Below, piece by piece: positions 28,640 to 38,070 of a stretch of DNA of 64,000 nucleotides (positions within the stretch are counted from its first letter, which is position 1; each line of letters opens with the position of its first letter). The stretch is from NCBI RefSeq assembly GCF_003072065.1, contig NZ_QCYG01000006.1, positions 124,001 through 188,000 on the forward strand. The letters run 5' to 3'. The translations under genes were made by a program, and so were the position numbers. The notes under the pieces were generated by a model. That model was given only the letters and a program-made list of their open reading frames with translations. It did no database searches and was not told the DNA's origin. This DNA comes from Thalassorhabdomicrobium marinisediminis. GTDB taxonomy: Bacteria; Pseudomonadota; Alphaproteobacteria; Rhodobacterales; Rhodobacteraceae.

Positions 28640-29235
28640 TGACCGAGTTGACCTTCACCCGCCGCCGCGTGATGACCTTGGGGGGCGCGAGCCTTGTGGC
28701 GCTGTTGCCGCTGCCAAGCTTCGCGCTGACCAATGCACAGGCCGAAAATCTGGTCAATTCGGCCATCGGGGAAATCAACGGCGTCATCGCCTCGGGGGCG
28801 TCGCTCAATTCGATGATCCGCAGCTTCAAAGGCATCTTCGACCGCTACGCCGACACCAGCTATCTGGCCGCCTACGCGCTGGGCAATGACGGGCGCAGCG
28901 CCACCAACGCGCAAAAACGCGCCTTTGCCGATGCTTTCGGCTTCTACCTTGCCAACAAATATGGCCGCCGGTTCAATGAGTTCGCAGGCGGGCGCATCCA
29001 GTTTGAGGGCACCCGCGCCGTCAACAGCTACATCGAGGTGCGCACCACCGCGGTGTTGCGCAACCAGTCGCCCGTCCGCATCGACTTCCACGTGACAGAC
29101 CGGCCGGGCCGGCCCGTGTTCTTCAACCTCATCATCGAGGGGATCAACATGCTGCTGGCCGAGCGGGCCGAGATCGGCGCGATGCTCGACGCGCGGGGCG
29201 GCAATATCGACGCTTTGATCCGGGATCTGACCTGA
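28639..29235 (+). CDS. mlaC: MlaC-family periplasmic phospholipid-binding protein
   Basis: A 198-residue MlaC/Ttg2D-type protein that shuttles phospholipids between MlaA and the inner-membrane MlaFEDB ABC complex. The N-terminus FTRRRVMTLGGASLVALLPL is a Tat-like or Sec signal with adjacent arginines. The body shows the SFKGIFDRYADTSYLAAYALG segment and a VRIDFHV strand typical of the family. I start it at the ATG overlapping the mlaA stop rather than the GTG three bases earlier. mlaFEDB genes are absent from the window. Confidence 0.9.
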   Translation: MTELTFTRRRVMTLGGASLVALLPLPSFALTNAQAENLVNSAIGEINGVIASGASLNSMIRSFKGIFDRYADTSYLAAYALGNDGRSATNAQKRAFADAFGFYLANKYGRRFNEFAGGRIQFEGTRAVNSYIEVRTTAVLRNQSPVRIDFHVTDRPGRPVFFNLIIEGINMLLAERAEIGAMLDARGGNIDALIRDLT

Positions 29236-29714
29236 TGCGACTGACCTTGGCTTTCATCCTTGCCCCGACCCTTGCGATGGCGACCCCCTACGACGGAGTC
29301 TATCGGCAGAACGCGAACGCGGAATGCGCGCTTGTGGGGGTCGATGGCGGATCGCTGAAGATCGAGGACGGCGTGTTTTACGGCGTTGACATGGAATGCC
29401 GCATGGCCCGCCCGGTGCAGGTCGTGAACATGGATGCGACGCTTTATGACATGAACTGCGTCGGGGAAGACGATGTCTGGACCGAACGCGCCATGGTCAT
29501 GAACGATGGGGAAGTCGAAAACGGTATCATCATGATCTGGGACGGCTACGCTTTCCGCTATTCCCGCTGCGACCCCGTGCCCGCGCCCGAACCGGTGGAT
29601 TATGAGGCCGCCCCCGAGGAGGATGCAGAGGCGGACGAGGCTGACGCGGATGCCGAGACGGCAGAAGACGCGGATGCCGACAGCGAAAGCGACGGCAACA
29701 GCGACGACGAATAG
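29235..29714 (+). CDS. secreted protein with acidic C-terminal tail, unknown function
   Basis: A 159-residue protein with a short signal peptide (MRLTLAFILAPTLAMA) and a small domain holding four Cys (ECALVGV, MECRMARP, DMNCVGED, SRCDPVP), consistent with disulfides in the periplasm. The last about 50 residues are Asp/Glu/Ala repeats, potentially Ca2+ binding or simply disordered. Its ATG overlaps the mlaC stop by one base, so it is translationally coupled to the Mla genes. I do not recognise the family. Confidence 0.75.
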   Translation: MRLTLAFILAPTLAMATPYDGVYRQNANAECALVGVDGGSLKIEDGVFYGVDMECRMARPVQVVNMDATLYDMNCVGEDDVWTERAMVMNDGEVENGIIMIWDGYAFRYSRCDPVPAPEPVDYEAAPEEDAEADEADADAETAEDADADSESDGNSDDE

Positions 29715-29724
29715 CCCTGCCTAG

Positions 29725-31884
29725 TTAGTTGCCCTGCAACTGGCGCAACAGCTCATTGATGATCGTATCGGCCACCGCTTCGGGCAGGTTCAAATTCTCC
29801 TGACGGCGCGGCTGCGTGGGCTGGCTGGGCTGTTCCACCGGCGGGGCCGGCTGCGCCTGTGCCGGCACTTCCATCGGCAGCGGCGTCGGTTGCAATCCGT
29901 CCAGAACGCGCACCATCGTCTCGTGCCAGATTTCCGCCGGCAAGCCCGATCCCGTGACCCCGGTGAGCGGGGTGTTGTCATCGTAGCCCATCCAGACCCC
30001 GGCCACGTAGTCGCCGCTGAACCCGATGAACCAGGCATCGCGCGCGGCCTGCGTGGTGCCGGTCTTGCCCGCAATCTCCCACCCGTCGACGGCGGCGCGA
30101 CGGCCTGAGCCATCTTCGACCACCTGATACATCATCCAGGTCAACTGCCGCGCGGCATGTTCCTGAATGACCCGTTCGCGAATGCCGCCGGTCGCCTGCA
30201 ACAGCGGCTCACTCTCGCCGGCCAGCCGTAGCTCCATCAGGCCGTAGGGCCGCACCGCCGAGCCGCCGTTGAGGATGCCCGCATAGGCGCCGGTCATTTC
30301 CAGCAGGGTGCTTTCCGAGGTGCCCAGCGCCAGCGCCGGGCCGGAGGCCAGATCGCTGACGATGCCGAAATTCTCGGCCACGGTGCGCACGTTGTCGCGG
30401 CCCACACGCTCGGACAGGGCGACCGCCGGGACGTTGAGCGAGCGCTTGAGCGCCTCGACCAGCGTCACCTCACCATAATGGCGGCGGGTGTAGTTCTGCG
30501 GGCACCATTCGCCCGAGCCGGGGACGTTCCAGCAGGTGGGCTGGTCCGTCACGGTGTCGAAGGGCGACAGGCCAAGATCAAGCGCGGTGGCATAGACAAA
30601 GGGTTTGAACGCCGAACCGGTCTGCCGCAACGCCTGCGTCGCCCGGTTGAACGCGCCCGACACCGTCAGATCGCGCCCGCCCACCATGGCGCGCACGGCC
30701 CCGTCGGCGGACATCACCACGATGGCGGCCTGCGCTTTCGAGCCTTCGCGGACGCGGTTCTCGAACACCGAGGTCAGCGCCTCTTCCGCGGCCTGCTGAA
30801 TGCGCGGATCAAGGGTCGAGCGGATGATCACGTCCTCGGTCGTGTCCTGGGTGAAATAGCTGGGCGCGGTGTCCATGACCCAATCGGCGAAATAACCGCC
30901 CGCCCGTTGCCGCGCGGACTCCGACAGTGTGGCGGGGTTGGCCTGGGCGTGGTCCGCCTGCGCGGCGGTCAAATAGCCCTGTTCTTCCATCAGCCGGATC
31001 ACCGTCGCCGCCCGGTCCTGCGCGCGGGCAAGGTTGCGTGTCGGCGCCCATGTCGATGGGGCCTTGAGCAAGCCGGCCATCATCGCCGCCTGCGGCACCG
31101 ACACTTCGGCCGCGGAAATGCCGAAATACCGCTGCGAGGCCGCTTCGAACCCGCGCGAGCCTGCGCCAAGATAGGCCCGGTTGAGGTAGAGGGTCAGGAT
31201 CTCTTCCTTGGTGTAGCGAACCTCGAGCGCGAAGGCGAAGACCGCCTCTTTCGCCTTGCGCCACAGGGTCGTGCGGCGGCAGTCGGCTTCGTAATCGGCT
31301 TCGCTGTCCCAAACGGTCTGGTCGTAGGCCTGCCCGAAACACAAAAGTTTCGCGGTCTGCTGCGTGATTGAGGAGCCGCCCGCGCCGGACAGGGGATTGC
31401 CCCCCTCACGGTAGTTGCGGACCATGGCGGCGGCGGTGGCGTAGAAATCGACGCCGAAGTGCCAGTAGAACCGCTTGTCCTCGGTCGCGATCACCGCGTT
31501 GTGGAGGTTCTCGCTCACGTCGCGGGCGCGGATCATGCCGCCGAACTGGTCGCCCCGCCACGCGAAGGTCTCCCCGCGCACGTCGATCAGCGTGACCGAG
31601 CCGCGCGTGCGGCCATCGACCAACTCGTCAATGGGCGGTAGGGTCGAGGAGGTGTAGATGACGCTGGCCACGATGATCAACGTAACGGCCACCGCCCCGC
31701 CCCAGAGAAACCGCCACAGCAGGATCAGCGCCCATTTGAACGGCCAAAGCAGCGTCGCAATCGGCCCGCGCGGCTTTCGGGCCGCCTTGCGGCGGGCCGG
31801 TCGCGCGGGTTTGCGTTTCTTCGCAGGCGGCTTGCTGCGTTTCTCGGCCACAAGAGGGGGCCTTTTGCCACGTTTACCGGTCAT
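29725..31884 (-). CDS. class A penicillin-binding protein (PBP1A-type)
   Basis: A 719-residue bifunctional peptidoglycan synthase. A very basic Lys/Arg/Pro-rich cytoplasmic N-terminus (about 1-45) precedes one transmembrane helix (about 52-78). The GT51 glycosyltransferase has the catalytic Glu135 in ATEDKRF and the GGSSITQQ motif. The transpeptidase has SxxK at Ser424-Lys427 (TGSAFKPF), SxN at Ser482-Asn484 and KTGT at Lys607. The C-terminal 60 residues are Pro/Gln-rich. It converges with the acidic secreted-protein gene. Confidence 0.95.
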   Translation of the reverse strand: MTGKRGKRPPLVAEKRSKPPAKKRKPARPARRKAARKPRGPIATLLWPFKWALILLWRFLWGGAVAVTLIIVASVIYTSSTLPPIDELVDGRTRGSVTLIDVRGETFAWRGDQFGGMIRARDVSENLHNAVIATEDKRFYWHFGVDFYATAAAMVRNYREGGNPLSGAGGSSITQQTAKLLCFGQAYDQTVWDSEADYEADCRRTTLWRKAKEAVFAFALEVRYTKEEILTLYLNRAYLGAGSRGFEAASQRYFGISAAEVSVPQAAMMAGLLKAPSTWAPTRNLARAQDRAATVIRLMEEQGYLTAAQADHAQANPATLSESARQRAGGYFADWVMDTAPSYFTQDTTEDVIIRSTLDPRIQQAAEEALTSVFENRVREGSKAQAAIVVMSADGAVRAMVGGRDLTVSGAFNRATQALRQTGSAFKPFVYATALDLGLSPFDTVTDQPTCWNVPGSGEWCPQNYTRRHYGEVTLVEALKRSLNVPAVALSERVGRDNVRTVAENFGIVSDLASGPALALGTSESTLLEMTGAYAGILNGGSAVRPYGLMELRLAGESEPLLQATGGIRERVIQEHAARQLTWMMYQVVEDGSGRRAAVDGWEIAGKTGTTQAARDAWFIGFSGDYVAGVWMGYDDNTPLTGVTGSGLPAEIWHETMVRVLDGLQPTPLPMEVPAQAQPAPPVEQPSQPTQPRRQENLNLPEAVADTIINELLRQLQGN

Positions 31885-32041
31885 AACTGCTTACTTGCCT
31901 ATCACGCTGCTGGCGTTTGTTGGCGGCACACTATCGCCCCGAATGGCAAAAGTAGAGCCGCTATCGCCCCCGCGCGGCACTTTTCTGCCGGCGTGATCCG
32001 GGCGCACGCCCTCGCTACGTTTGCCCGTTCTGCGCGGCCTG
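31885..32041. other. intergenic region upstream of the PBP gene
   Basis: 157 bases between the PBP start and the SDR 3' end, both on the minus strand. It likely contains the PBP promoter, and TATCGCCCC occurs twice (31932 and 31964 areas). No RNA gene or clear promoter boxes seen. Confidence 0.4.
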
Positions 32042-32818
32042 TCAGCCCTGCTTTGTCTGCATCTTCTCGACCAGCTTCAACACCGCGCGGCGTGGCATCA
32101 GCGTAAGCGAGCGCAGCGCCACGGCAATCTTGCGGTCGTTGATCGTCACCAACTTCCCCGCCATCATCGCGTCGTAGCCATGTTTGGCAACGCTCTGTGC
32201 CGTGGCGCCGGATTTCGTCAGATCGGTGCCGGTCAGATCGGCGCGGTCGGCAAATTCGGTCTCGACATAGCCCGGGGCCAGCACGGTGCAGGTCACCCCC
32301 TTGCCGCGCAATTCCTGATCGATGGCCTGACTGTAGGAGTTCACAAAGGCCTTGGTGGCGAAATAGACCGCCTGCAGGGGGCCCGGCATGAACCCGGCGG
32401 TGGAGCCGACTTGCAGGATGCGCCCCGCACCGCGCGCGGCCATCTTGGCCGAGAAATGGTGCGTCAACGTGACCAGCGCCTTGACGTTGAGGTCGATCAT
32501 CGCCTGTTCTTCGGCCAGATCGCGGTCGATGTGGCGGCCATGGCCCCCGAAGCCTGCGTTGTTGATGAGGATTTCGACCGGAACGCCCAACGCCTCGACC
32601 GCCTCGATCACCGCCTCGGGTCCGCCATCGGCCCCCAGATCCTGAGCGATCACATGCACGGTGACGCCGTGGGCCTCTTCCAGCTCACGCAGCAAATCGT
32701 TCAACGCCGCTTCCCGGCGGGCGACAAGGATCAGATCACCGGACTTCGATGCATGATAACGGGCAAGTTCGGCGCCGATCCCTGAAGAAGCTCCGGTGAT
32801 GAGGGCGGTGTTGGGCAT
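32042..32818 (-). CDS. short-chain dehydrogenase/reductase (SDR)
   Basis: A 258-residue classical SDR. The nucleotide-binding motif is TALITGASSGIG (residues 4-15), the structural NNAGFGG motif follows, and the catalytic Tyr-Lys is in YFATKAF. The cofactor-binding region has Ala-Arg-Arg after the second strand (LVARRE), which favours NADP(H). It resembles the DltE/YqjQ-like SDR group with a longer C-terminus ending in a Lys-rich helix. AAAGGA precedes the ATG. Substrate unknown. Confidence 0.92.
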   Translation of the reverse strand: MPNTALITGASSGIGAELARYHASKSGDLILVARREAALNDLLRELEEAHGVTVHVIAQDLGADGGPEAVIEAVEALGVPVEILINNAGFGGHGRHIDRDLAEEQAMIDLNVKALVTLTHHFSAKMAARGAGRILQVGSTAGFMPGPLQAVYFATKAFVNSYSQAIDQELRGKGVTCTVLAPGYVETEFADRADLTGTDLTKSGATAQSVAKHGYDAMMAGKLVTINDRKIAVALRSLTLMPRRAVLKLVEKMQTKQG

Positions 32819-32894
32819 GGGTCAATCCTTTGCATGGGGTGCGGTCGTGCCACTGACATGGCGCGGCCCCGTGCATAATCAACGCTTGCCCCGA

Positions 32895-32917
32895 CAAAGC
32901 AACGCCGCGTTGCTTTG
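32895..32917. terminator. perfect inverted repeat, likely terminator after the aminotransferase gene
   Basis: Two 10-base arms CAAAGCAACG/CGTTGCTTTG around a CCG loop form a perfect hairpin, with A-rich and T-rich outer arms, downstream of the minus-strand aminotransferase (stop at 32970). A second GCGGCCG/CGGCCGC stem lies at 32937-32962. Together they plausibly end that transcript before the SDR gene. Confidence 0.5.
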
Positions 32918-32969
32918 CATTCGAAAGAACAATTCAGCGGCCGCGGGTTGGGCCACGGCCGCAGGCAGG

Positions 32970-34154
32970 CTAGATGCCCGCGTCGATGATCGCCTGCGCC
33001 AGAACAGGGACGGTGTCGGCGTTCAGGCCCGCGATGTTCATGCGACTGTCGCCCACCATGTAGATCCCGTGATCGCGGCGCAGGGTTTCCACCTTGTCCG
33101 GCGTGGTGCCAAGGCGGCTGAACATGCCGCGGTGCTCAGCCAGAAAGTCGAACCGGTCGGAATTGGACCGCTTGCGCAGCTCATCGGCGAGTTGCGCCCG
33201 CAGGTCGAGCATGCCAAGGCGCACCTCTTCCAGTTCGGCCTGCCAATCGGCGCGCAATTCGGGATCGGTCAGGATCGTCGTCACCACCCGCGCGCCATGG
33301 TCCGGCGGGAAGCTGAAGTTCTGCCGGTTCAGGAACGCCATGTTCTGCTGGGCAATCTTGCATTCGTCGCTGTCCTTGGCCACGGCCATCAGGATGCCGG
33401 TCCGCTCACGGTAGATGCCGAAGTTCTTCGAGCACGAGGCCGCGATCAGCACGTTGTCGAACGCGGCTGCGACCGCCTGAGTCCCCGCGCCATCCTTCTC
33501 GAGCCCGTCGCCGAAGCCCTGATAGGCGATGTCGATGAAAGGCACCGCGCTTTTCTGCTGCAGCAGCTCGATCACGCCTTTCCACTGCGGCATCGTCAGG
33601 TTCGCGCCGGTGGGGTTGTGGCAGCAGCCGTGCAGCAACACGACATCGCCGGGCATCACGGCGCCCAGATCGGTGAGCATGCCCACATAATTGACGTTGC
33701 CGGTATTGGCGTCGAAATAGCGGTAGGTCTTCGACTTCATCCCGAGGTAGTTGATGATCGACGGGTGGTTTGGCCACGTCGGGTCGGAATACCAGATCGT
33801 CGCGTCGGGCGCGGCGAGCTTGATCAGCTCCAGCCCCTGCCGGATCGCGCCGGTGCCGCCCGGCGTGGCCACAGCGGCCACGCGGTCGCGGGGCACCGCA
33901 TCGCCCAGCACCAGCTTGATCATCACGTTGGAAAACTGCGGATCCCCCGCCAGCCCGGTGTAGGCCTTGGTGTCCTGCTGTTCGACCAGCCGCTGTTCGG
34001 CGGCTTTCACCGCGCGCATCACCGGCGTGTGGCCGCTTGCGTCCTTGTAGACGCCGACGCCCAGATCGACCTTGGTCGTGCGCGGATCTTCGCGGTAAGC
34101 CTCGGAAAGGGACAAAATTTTATCTTTGGGCTGTTCGGACAGATGTTCCAGCAT
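32970..34154 (-). CDS. aromatic/aspartate aminotransferase (TyrB-like, class I)
   Basis: A 394-residue PLP enzyme of the AspC/TyrB family that transfers amino groups between aspartate or aromatic amino acids and 2-oxo acids. The N-terminal DKILSLSEAYREDPRTTKVDLGVGVYKD block, HGCCHNPTGANLT and the PLP-lysine motif SCSKNFGIYRER are diagnostic of the gamma/TyrB subgroup; the substrate arginine lies near the C-terminus. Its start overlaps the sulfurtransferase stop by one base. Aspartate versus aromatic preference cannot be decided. Confidence 0.93.
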   Translation of the reverse strand: MLEHLSEQPKDKILSLSEAYREDPRTTKVDLGVGVYKDASGHTPVMRAVKAAEQRLVEQQDTKAYTGLAGDPQFSNVMIKLVLGDAVPRDRVAAVATPGGTGAIRQGLELIKLAAPDATIWYSDPTWPNHPSIINYLGMKSKTYRYFDANTGNVNYVGMLTDLGAVMPGDVVLLHGCCHNPTGANLTMPQWKGVIELLQQKSAVPFIDIAYQGFGDGLEKDGAGTQAVAAAFDNVLIAASCSKNFGIYRERTGILMAVAKDSDECKIAQQNMAFLNRQNFSFPPDHGARVVTTILTDPELRADWQAELEEVRLGMLDLRAQLADELRKRSNSDRFDFLAEHRGMFSRLGTTPDKVETLRRDHGIYMVGDSRMNIAGLNADTVPVLAQAIIDAGI

Positions 34155-35011
34155 CAGGCGTCTCCTGTGGCGATGGGAAGGTCATGGAAGGTGCCCCATT
34201 CGGACCAGCTTCCGTCATAAACGGCGTGATCGGACTTGCCCATGCGCTCAAGGGCCAGCGCCAGAACCGAGGCTGTGACCCCCGACCCGCAGGACAGGAT
34301 CGCCGGCTTCGACAGATCGACGCCCGCCGCCTCGAACACCGCGCGCAGGGTGTCCGGGTCTTTCATCGTGCCGTCGGGGTTCAGCAGGTCCTTGAAGAAC
34401 ACGTTGCGGCTGTTGGGAATATGGCCGGAGCGCAGGCCGGGGCGGGGTTCATCGACCTCACCGCGGAACCGTTCGGGCGCGCGGGCGTCGATGATCACGT
34501 AATCGCCCAGCTTCGAGGCCGCGGCGACCTGTGTGACGTCCTTTACCAACTGGTTCTGCCGCCGCACCGTCATGTGGCGGTCGCGCACCACGGGGGGCAG
34601 ATCCTCAACCGGGCGTCCTTCGGCCTGCCATTTCGGAAAGCCACCATCGAGCACGGCGATATCCATCTTGCCCATCAGCCGGAACAGCCACCAGACGCGG
34701 GCGGCGCTGAACAGGCCAAGGCTGTCATAGACGACGACCTGATGCCCGTCGCCCACGCCCATCTTGCGCATCCGGCTGAGGAATTTCTCGACCGAGGGGG
34801 CCATGTGCGGCAATTCGGAGCGGTGATCGCTCACCTCGTCAATGTCGAAGAACCGCGCGCCGGGGATGTGCGCGGCGTCGTATTCTGCGCGGGCATCGCG
34901 ACCGGCATCGGGCATGAACCATGTGGCATCAAGGATGCGCAGGTCCGGATCCTTGATGTGGTCGGCCAACCATGCGGTCGACACCAGCGTTTTCGGATCA
35001 TCTTGCGACAT
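34154..35011 (-). CDS. sseA: 3-mercaptopyruvate sulfurtransferase (two-domain rhodanese)
   Basis: A 285-residue tandem-rhodanese enzyme that moves sulfur from 3-mercaptopyruvate to thiophiles. The inactive N-terminal rhodanese repeat contains RILDATWFMP and GARFFDIDEVSD. The catalytic C-terminal repeat has Cys in SCGSGVTAS, the CGSGVTA loop typical of mercaptopyruvate enzymes, and the closing YDGSWSEWG. I start at MSQDDP, with GGGGGC upstream. It is coupled to the TyrB-like gene, which could supply 3-mercaptopyruvate by transaminating cysteine; that functional link is an inference. Confidence 0.93.
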   Translation of the reverse strand: MSQDDPKTLVSTAWLADHIKDPDLRILDATWFMPDAGRDARAEYDAAHIPGARFFDIDEVSDHRSELPHMAPSVEKFLSRMRKMGVGDGHQVVVYDSLGLFSAARVWWLFRLMGKMDIAVLDGGFPKWQAEGRPVEDLPPVVRDRHMTVRRQNQLVKDVTQVAAASKLGDYVIIDARAPERFRGEVDEPRPGLRSGHIPNSRNVFFKDLLNPDGTMKDPDTLRAVFEAAGVDLSKPAILSCGSGVTASVLALALERMGKSDHAVYDGSWSEWGTFHDLPIATGDA

Positions 35012-35119
35012 GAGGCCCCCAGACATGCAGGTTGTTTCAGGATCGCATTGTCCCTACCCCCGTGCCCTGTCCTGTGCAAGCGCCGCGCGCGTCAGCCTAT
35101 GTGAAAGACAGCGTAAAGC

Positions 35120-35596
35120 CTATTCGCCGTGGCGCAGCAGGCGGGCCTTCTGGCGTCCCCAGTCGCGCTTGGCCTCTGAGGCGCGCTTGTCCTGCTTCTG
35201 CTTGCCCTTGGCGATGGCAATCTTGATCTTCACGCGGCCCTTGTGGTTGAAATACAAGACCAGCGGCACAAGCGTCATGCCCTGCCGCTGGGTCGCATTC
35301 CACATCCGCGCCAACTCGCGCTTGGTGACCAACAGCTTGCGCCGGGCGCGTTCCTCATGGGGGAACATCGCCTGTTTGTAGGGCGCGATATAGGCGTTCA
35401 CCAACCACAGCTCCCCATCCTCAACGGCCGCATAGCTGTCAGCGATGTTGGATTGCCCCGTGCGCAGGGATTTCACCTCGGACCCGGTGAGCACGATGCC
35501 GCATTCCACGTCATCCTCGATGGCGTAGTCATAGCGCGCGCGCCGGTTCTCGGCGATCACCTTGTAGTTCGGGTTGTCGTCTTTTTTCTTGGCCAT
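35120..35596 (-). CDS. smpB: SsrA-binding protein SmpB
   Basis: A 158-residue SmpB, which binds tmRNA and delivers it to stalled ribosomes for trans-translation. The start [10 protein letters not shown], the [13 protein letters not shown] segment, [12 protein letters not shown] and the C-terminal [19 protein letters not shown] tail are characteristic. It is usually near dapA in this group. Here a membrane-protein gene on the opposite strand lies between them. The tmRNA gene is not in the window. Confidence 0.97.
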   Translation of the reverse strand: MAKKKDDNPNYKVIAENRRARYDYAIEDDVECGIVLTGSEVKSLRTGQSNIADSYAAVEDGELWLVNAYIAPYKQAMFPHEERARRKLLVTKRELARMWNATQRQGMTLVPLVLYFNHKGRVKIKIAIAKGKQKQDKRASEAKRDWGRQKARLLRHGE

Positions 35597-35760
35597 AGGC
35601 CTAGCAGATAGGCGAAGGCAGGGCAGGCGACAAGCCATCGGCTGCGGGATTCGCACAGGCGGGGGCGCAGACGGCGCGGCTGGCGGGGGTGCGGCAGGCT
35701 GGTCGGCGCGCTGGCATCGGGTTAGACGTGAAGCCGCGTTGCATTGCGAAAGAGGTGCCC

Positions 35761-36957
35761 ATGGCCCATGTCGTCCAGACCGATCAGCTCGTCTCCGAGG
35801 GTATCCTGACCGCGGATCAGGGGGCGATCATCGCCAGCCGGTCGCGCCGCGTCATGGTCTCGCTCGCCATCAACACCGTGCTGAGCATTGGCATCATCGC
35901 CGCCGCCGCGGGCTTCATCGCCCTGCTGGCCGATGCGTTCTCGGTGGCCCTTGTGGGGGCGGTCTTTCTTGCGCTTGGCGCGGCGATCCTGACCCGCGCG
36001 GACGCGCTGTATCGCATGTTCGGTCTGGCGGCCGCACTGATCGGGGCGGGCATGCTCGCCGGGGGCAGCTCGATCGAGATCATTGACACTTTCGGAGAGG
36101 ATGCAGGCGGTCTGGCCCTTGCCCTGTTGGGGCTGGGTGTCACCGGTCTCGTCGCTGCGCTGCACCGCAAAGCCACCGCGCGCACGGGTTTCCTGAGCGG
36201 CAGCCTTCTGATCCTCGCCGTGGGGATGCACCTTCTGGGGCTTTACACATGGGCCGCCGCCGCAGAAATTGACGGGTTGCCCGCCGCGCTGGTGCACCTG
36301 TGGGCCGCGGTGGTGCTGTTCGCGGCAGGCGTTGTGATCGACGTGCGGCTGGTCACCGCGCTCGCCATTGTGCCCTTCGCGCAGATCCTCGACACCGGCA
36401 CCTTCTATGCTTTCGCAATGTATGCCTTCTACAGCCCTGAAAGTACGCTCACGATCGTGCAGATGGCGCTGGCGATGGCGGTGTGCGTGGCCGTGGCGGG
36501 CCATCTGGCCGACCGCTACCGCCGCCACACGCACCTGTTCGGGATCATGGCCTTTGTCGTTGCCAACCTGTGCTTTCTGGTGGGCAGCCTGTGGGGCGAC
36601 GTCGTCGGCAGCCACCTTTGGGGGCCGGGGCATTACAGGTATGAGGGGGATTATGAGGCTTACACCGAGGCCGTCAGAGCCTTCGAGGCGCGGACGCTGG
36701 TGATTTCCGAACATGTCTATTCGATCGTCTGGGCGGTTCTTCTGATCGCAGCGGCGGTCTGGGCGGCGAACACCCACCGGCGGGGGGTCTTCAATGCGGC
36801 GATGACCTTTGCCGCGATCCACGGCTACACGCAGGTGTTCGAGACCTTCTACGACGAGCCCCTGGCCTATGTCATCGGCGGGCTGGCGGCGATCCCGCTG
36901 GCCTGGGGGTTGTGGCGGTTGAACGACCGGTTCGAAAGTCTGGCCGCGAAGCCGTGA
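35761..36957 (+). CDS. multi-pass membrane protein, unknown function (DUF2157-like)
   Basis: A 398-residue integral membrane protein with about 10-11 predicted transmembrane segments, Ala/Leu/Val-rich and with few charged residues between them. A short soluble N-terminus ([20 protein letters not shown]) resembles the N-terminal helix of DUF2157-type proteins. The hydrophilic loop around residues 300-330 ([18 protein letters not shown]) is the longest. AAAGAGG precedes the ATG. It sits between smpB and dapA on the opposite strand and ends at a hairpin. Function unknown. Confidence 0.75.
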   Translation: MAHVVQTDQLVSEGILTADQGAIIASRSRRVMVSLAINTVLSIGIIAAAAGFIALLADAFSVALVGAVFLALGAAILTRADALYRMFGLAAALIGAGMLAGGSSIEIIDTFGEDAGGLALALLGLGVTGLVAALHRKATARTGFLSGSLLILAVGMHLLGLYTWAAAAEIDGLPAALVHLWAAVVLFAAGVVIDVRLVTALAIVPFAQILDTGTFYAFAMYAFYSPESTLTIVQMALAMAVCVAVAGHLADRYRRHTHLFGIMAFVVANLCFLVGSLWGDVVGSHLWGPGHYRYEGDYEAYTEAVRAFEARTLVISEHVYSIVWAVLLIAAAVWAANTHRRGVFNAAMTFAAIHGYTQVFETFYDEPLAYVIGGLAAIPLAWGLWRLNDRFESLAAKP

Positions 36958-36976
36958 GGGGGCGCTGAAACGATAA

Positions 36977-36997
36977 CGGGCGGGATGATCCCGCCCG
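36977..36997. terminator. hairpin between convergent membrane-protein and dapA genes
   Basis: A 9-bp stem (36977-36985 with 36989-36997) with a TGA loop lies 20 bases after the plus-strand stop and 26 bases beyond the dapA stop. It is followed on the plus strand by TTGATAATTCT. It is probably a bidirectional terminator, though the T-run is poor. Confidence 0.6.
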
Positions 36998-37022
36998 CTT
37001 GATAATTCTGCGCTGTGGAGGC

Positions 37023-37895
37023 CTAGTTCAACAGGCCCGCATGCACCATGGCATCGCGGATCATCTGCTTGGTGCTGTCCTCAAGCTCGGTGAGGGGTGA
37101 GCGCACCTCGTCCGAGCACAGGCCCAGAAGCGACATGCCGTATTTCGCGCCCACGACGCCGGGCTCATGGAAGATCGCCTTGTGCAGGGGCATCAGACGA
37201 TCATTGAGCGACAACGCGGTGTCAAAGTCGCCCTCGGCGGTGGCCTTTTGCATCTGCGCGCAAAGCGCCGGCGCGATATTGGCCGTGACCGAAATGCAGC
37301 CCACGCCGCCCTGTGCGTTGAAGCCGATGGCCGTGGGGTCTTCGCCGGACAGTTGCACAAAATCCGTGCCGCAGGTGATCCGCTGATTCGGCACCCGCGC
37401 CAGATCGCCGGTGGCATCCTTCACGCCCACGATGAACTCATGCTGGGCCAGCTCACCCATGGTTTCAGGCGACATGTCGACCATGCAGCGGCCGGGGATG
37501 TTGTAGATGATGATCGGCAGGCCGCAGTCCGCAGCCGCGGTGAAATGGGCAATCAATCCGCGCTGGGTGGGCTTGTTGTAATAGGGCGTGACAACAAGCG
37601 CCGCATCCGCGCCCGCTGCTTTCGCCGCCTTGACCAGCCGCACCGTCTCGGTCGTGTTGTTCGACCCGGCGCCCGCGATCACCGGCACCCGCCCGTTCGC
37701 CGCTGCGACGACGGTTTCGACAACCTGATCGTGCTCCTCATGCGTCAGGGTGGGGCTTTCGCCCGTGGTGCCCACCGGCACGAAACCGTTGCTGCCCTGT
37801 TCCACATGCCAATCGACAAGTTTTTTCAGCGTATCAAGATCCAGCTTGCCGTCCGCAAACGGCGTGACAAGAGCAGGGAGAGACCCTTTGAACAT
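37023..37895 (-). CDS. dapA: 4-hydroxy-tetrahydrodipicolinate synthase
   Basis: A 290-residue DapA, the first committed enzyme of lysine/diaminopimelate synthesis, condensing pyruvate with aspartate semialdehyde. The start [13 protein letters not shown] is standard and has AAAGGA nine bases upstream, favouring it over an ATG three codons earlier. Catalytic landmarks are [15 protein letters not shown] with the catalytic Tyr, the Schiff-base Lys in VGVKDATGD, and the arginine-bearing IPGRCMVD. It is divergent from slt. Diaminopimelate links it to the peptidoglycan genes nearby. Confidence 0.96.
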   Translation of the reverse strand: MFKGSLPALVTPFADGKLDLDTLKKLVDWHVEQGSNGFVPVGTTGESPTLTHEEHDQVVETVVAAANGRVPVIAGAGSNNTTETVRLVKAAKAAGADAALVVTPYYNKPTQRGLIAHFTAAADCGLPIIIYNIPGRCMVDMSPETMGELAQHEFIVGVKDATGDLARVPNQRITCGTDFVQLSGEDPTAIGFNAQGGVGCISVTANIAPALCAQMQKATAEGDFDTALSLNDRLMPLHKAIFHEPGVVGAKYGMSLLGLCSDEVRSPLTELEDSTKQMIRDAMVHAGLLN

Positions 37896-38070
37896 GATAC
37901 GCATCCTTTGGTTGGGGGCCGTCGCGGCCCGGTGATACGCGGTCCTTAGTGGGGTTTTCCGCCTTTGCCAAGTTTGTGAGTTGCGCCCTCCAATCGATGT
38001 TCTACCTATGTTGAGTGTTTACAACGCAGCAGCCCGCAGATGCCTGTGGGCCAAAGAGGGGAGGGGCGGT

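Noticed and set aside
29590-29710. Asp/Glu/Ala-coding repetitive DNA as a tandem repeat element
   Set aside because: The repetition is irregular and explained by an acidic protein tail in frame with the preceding domain.
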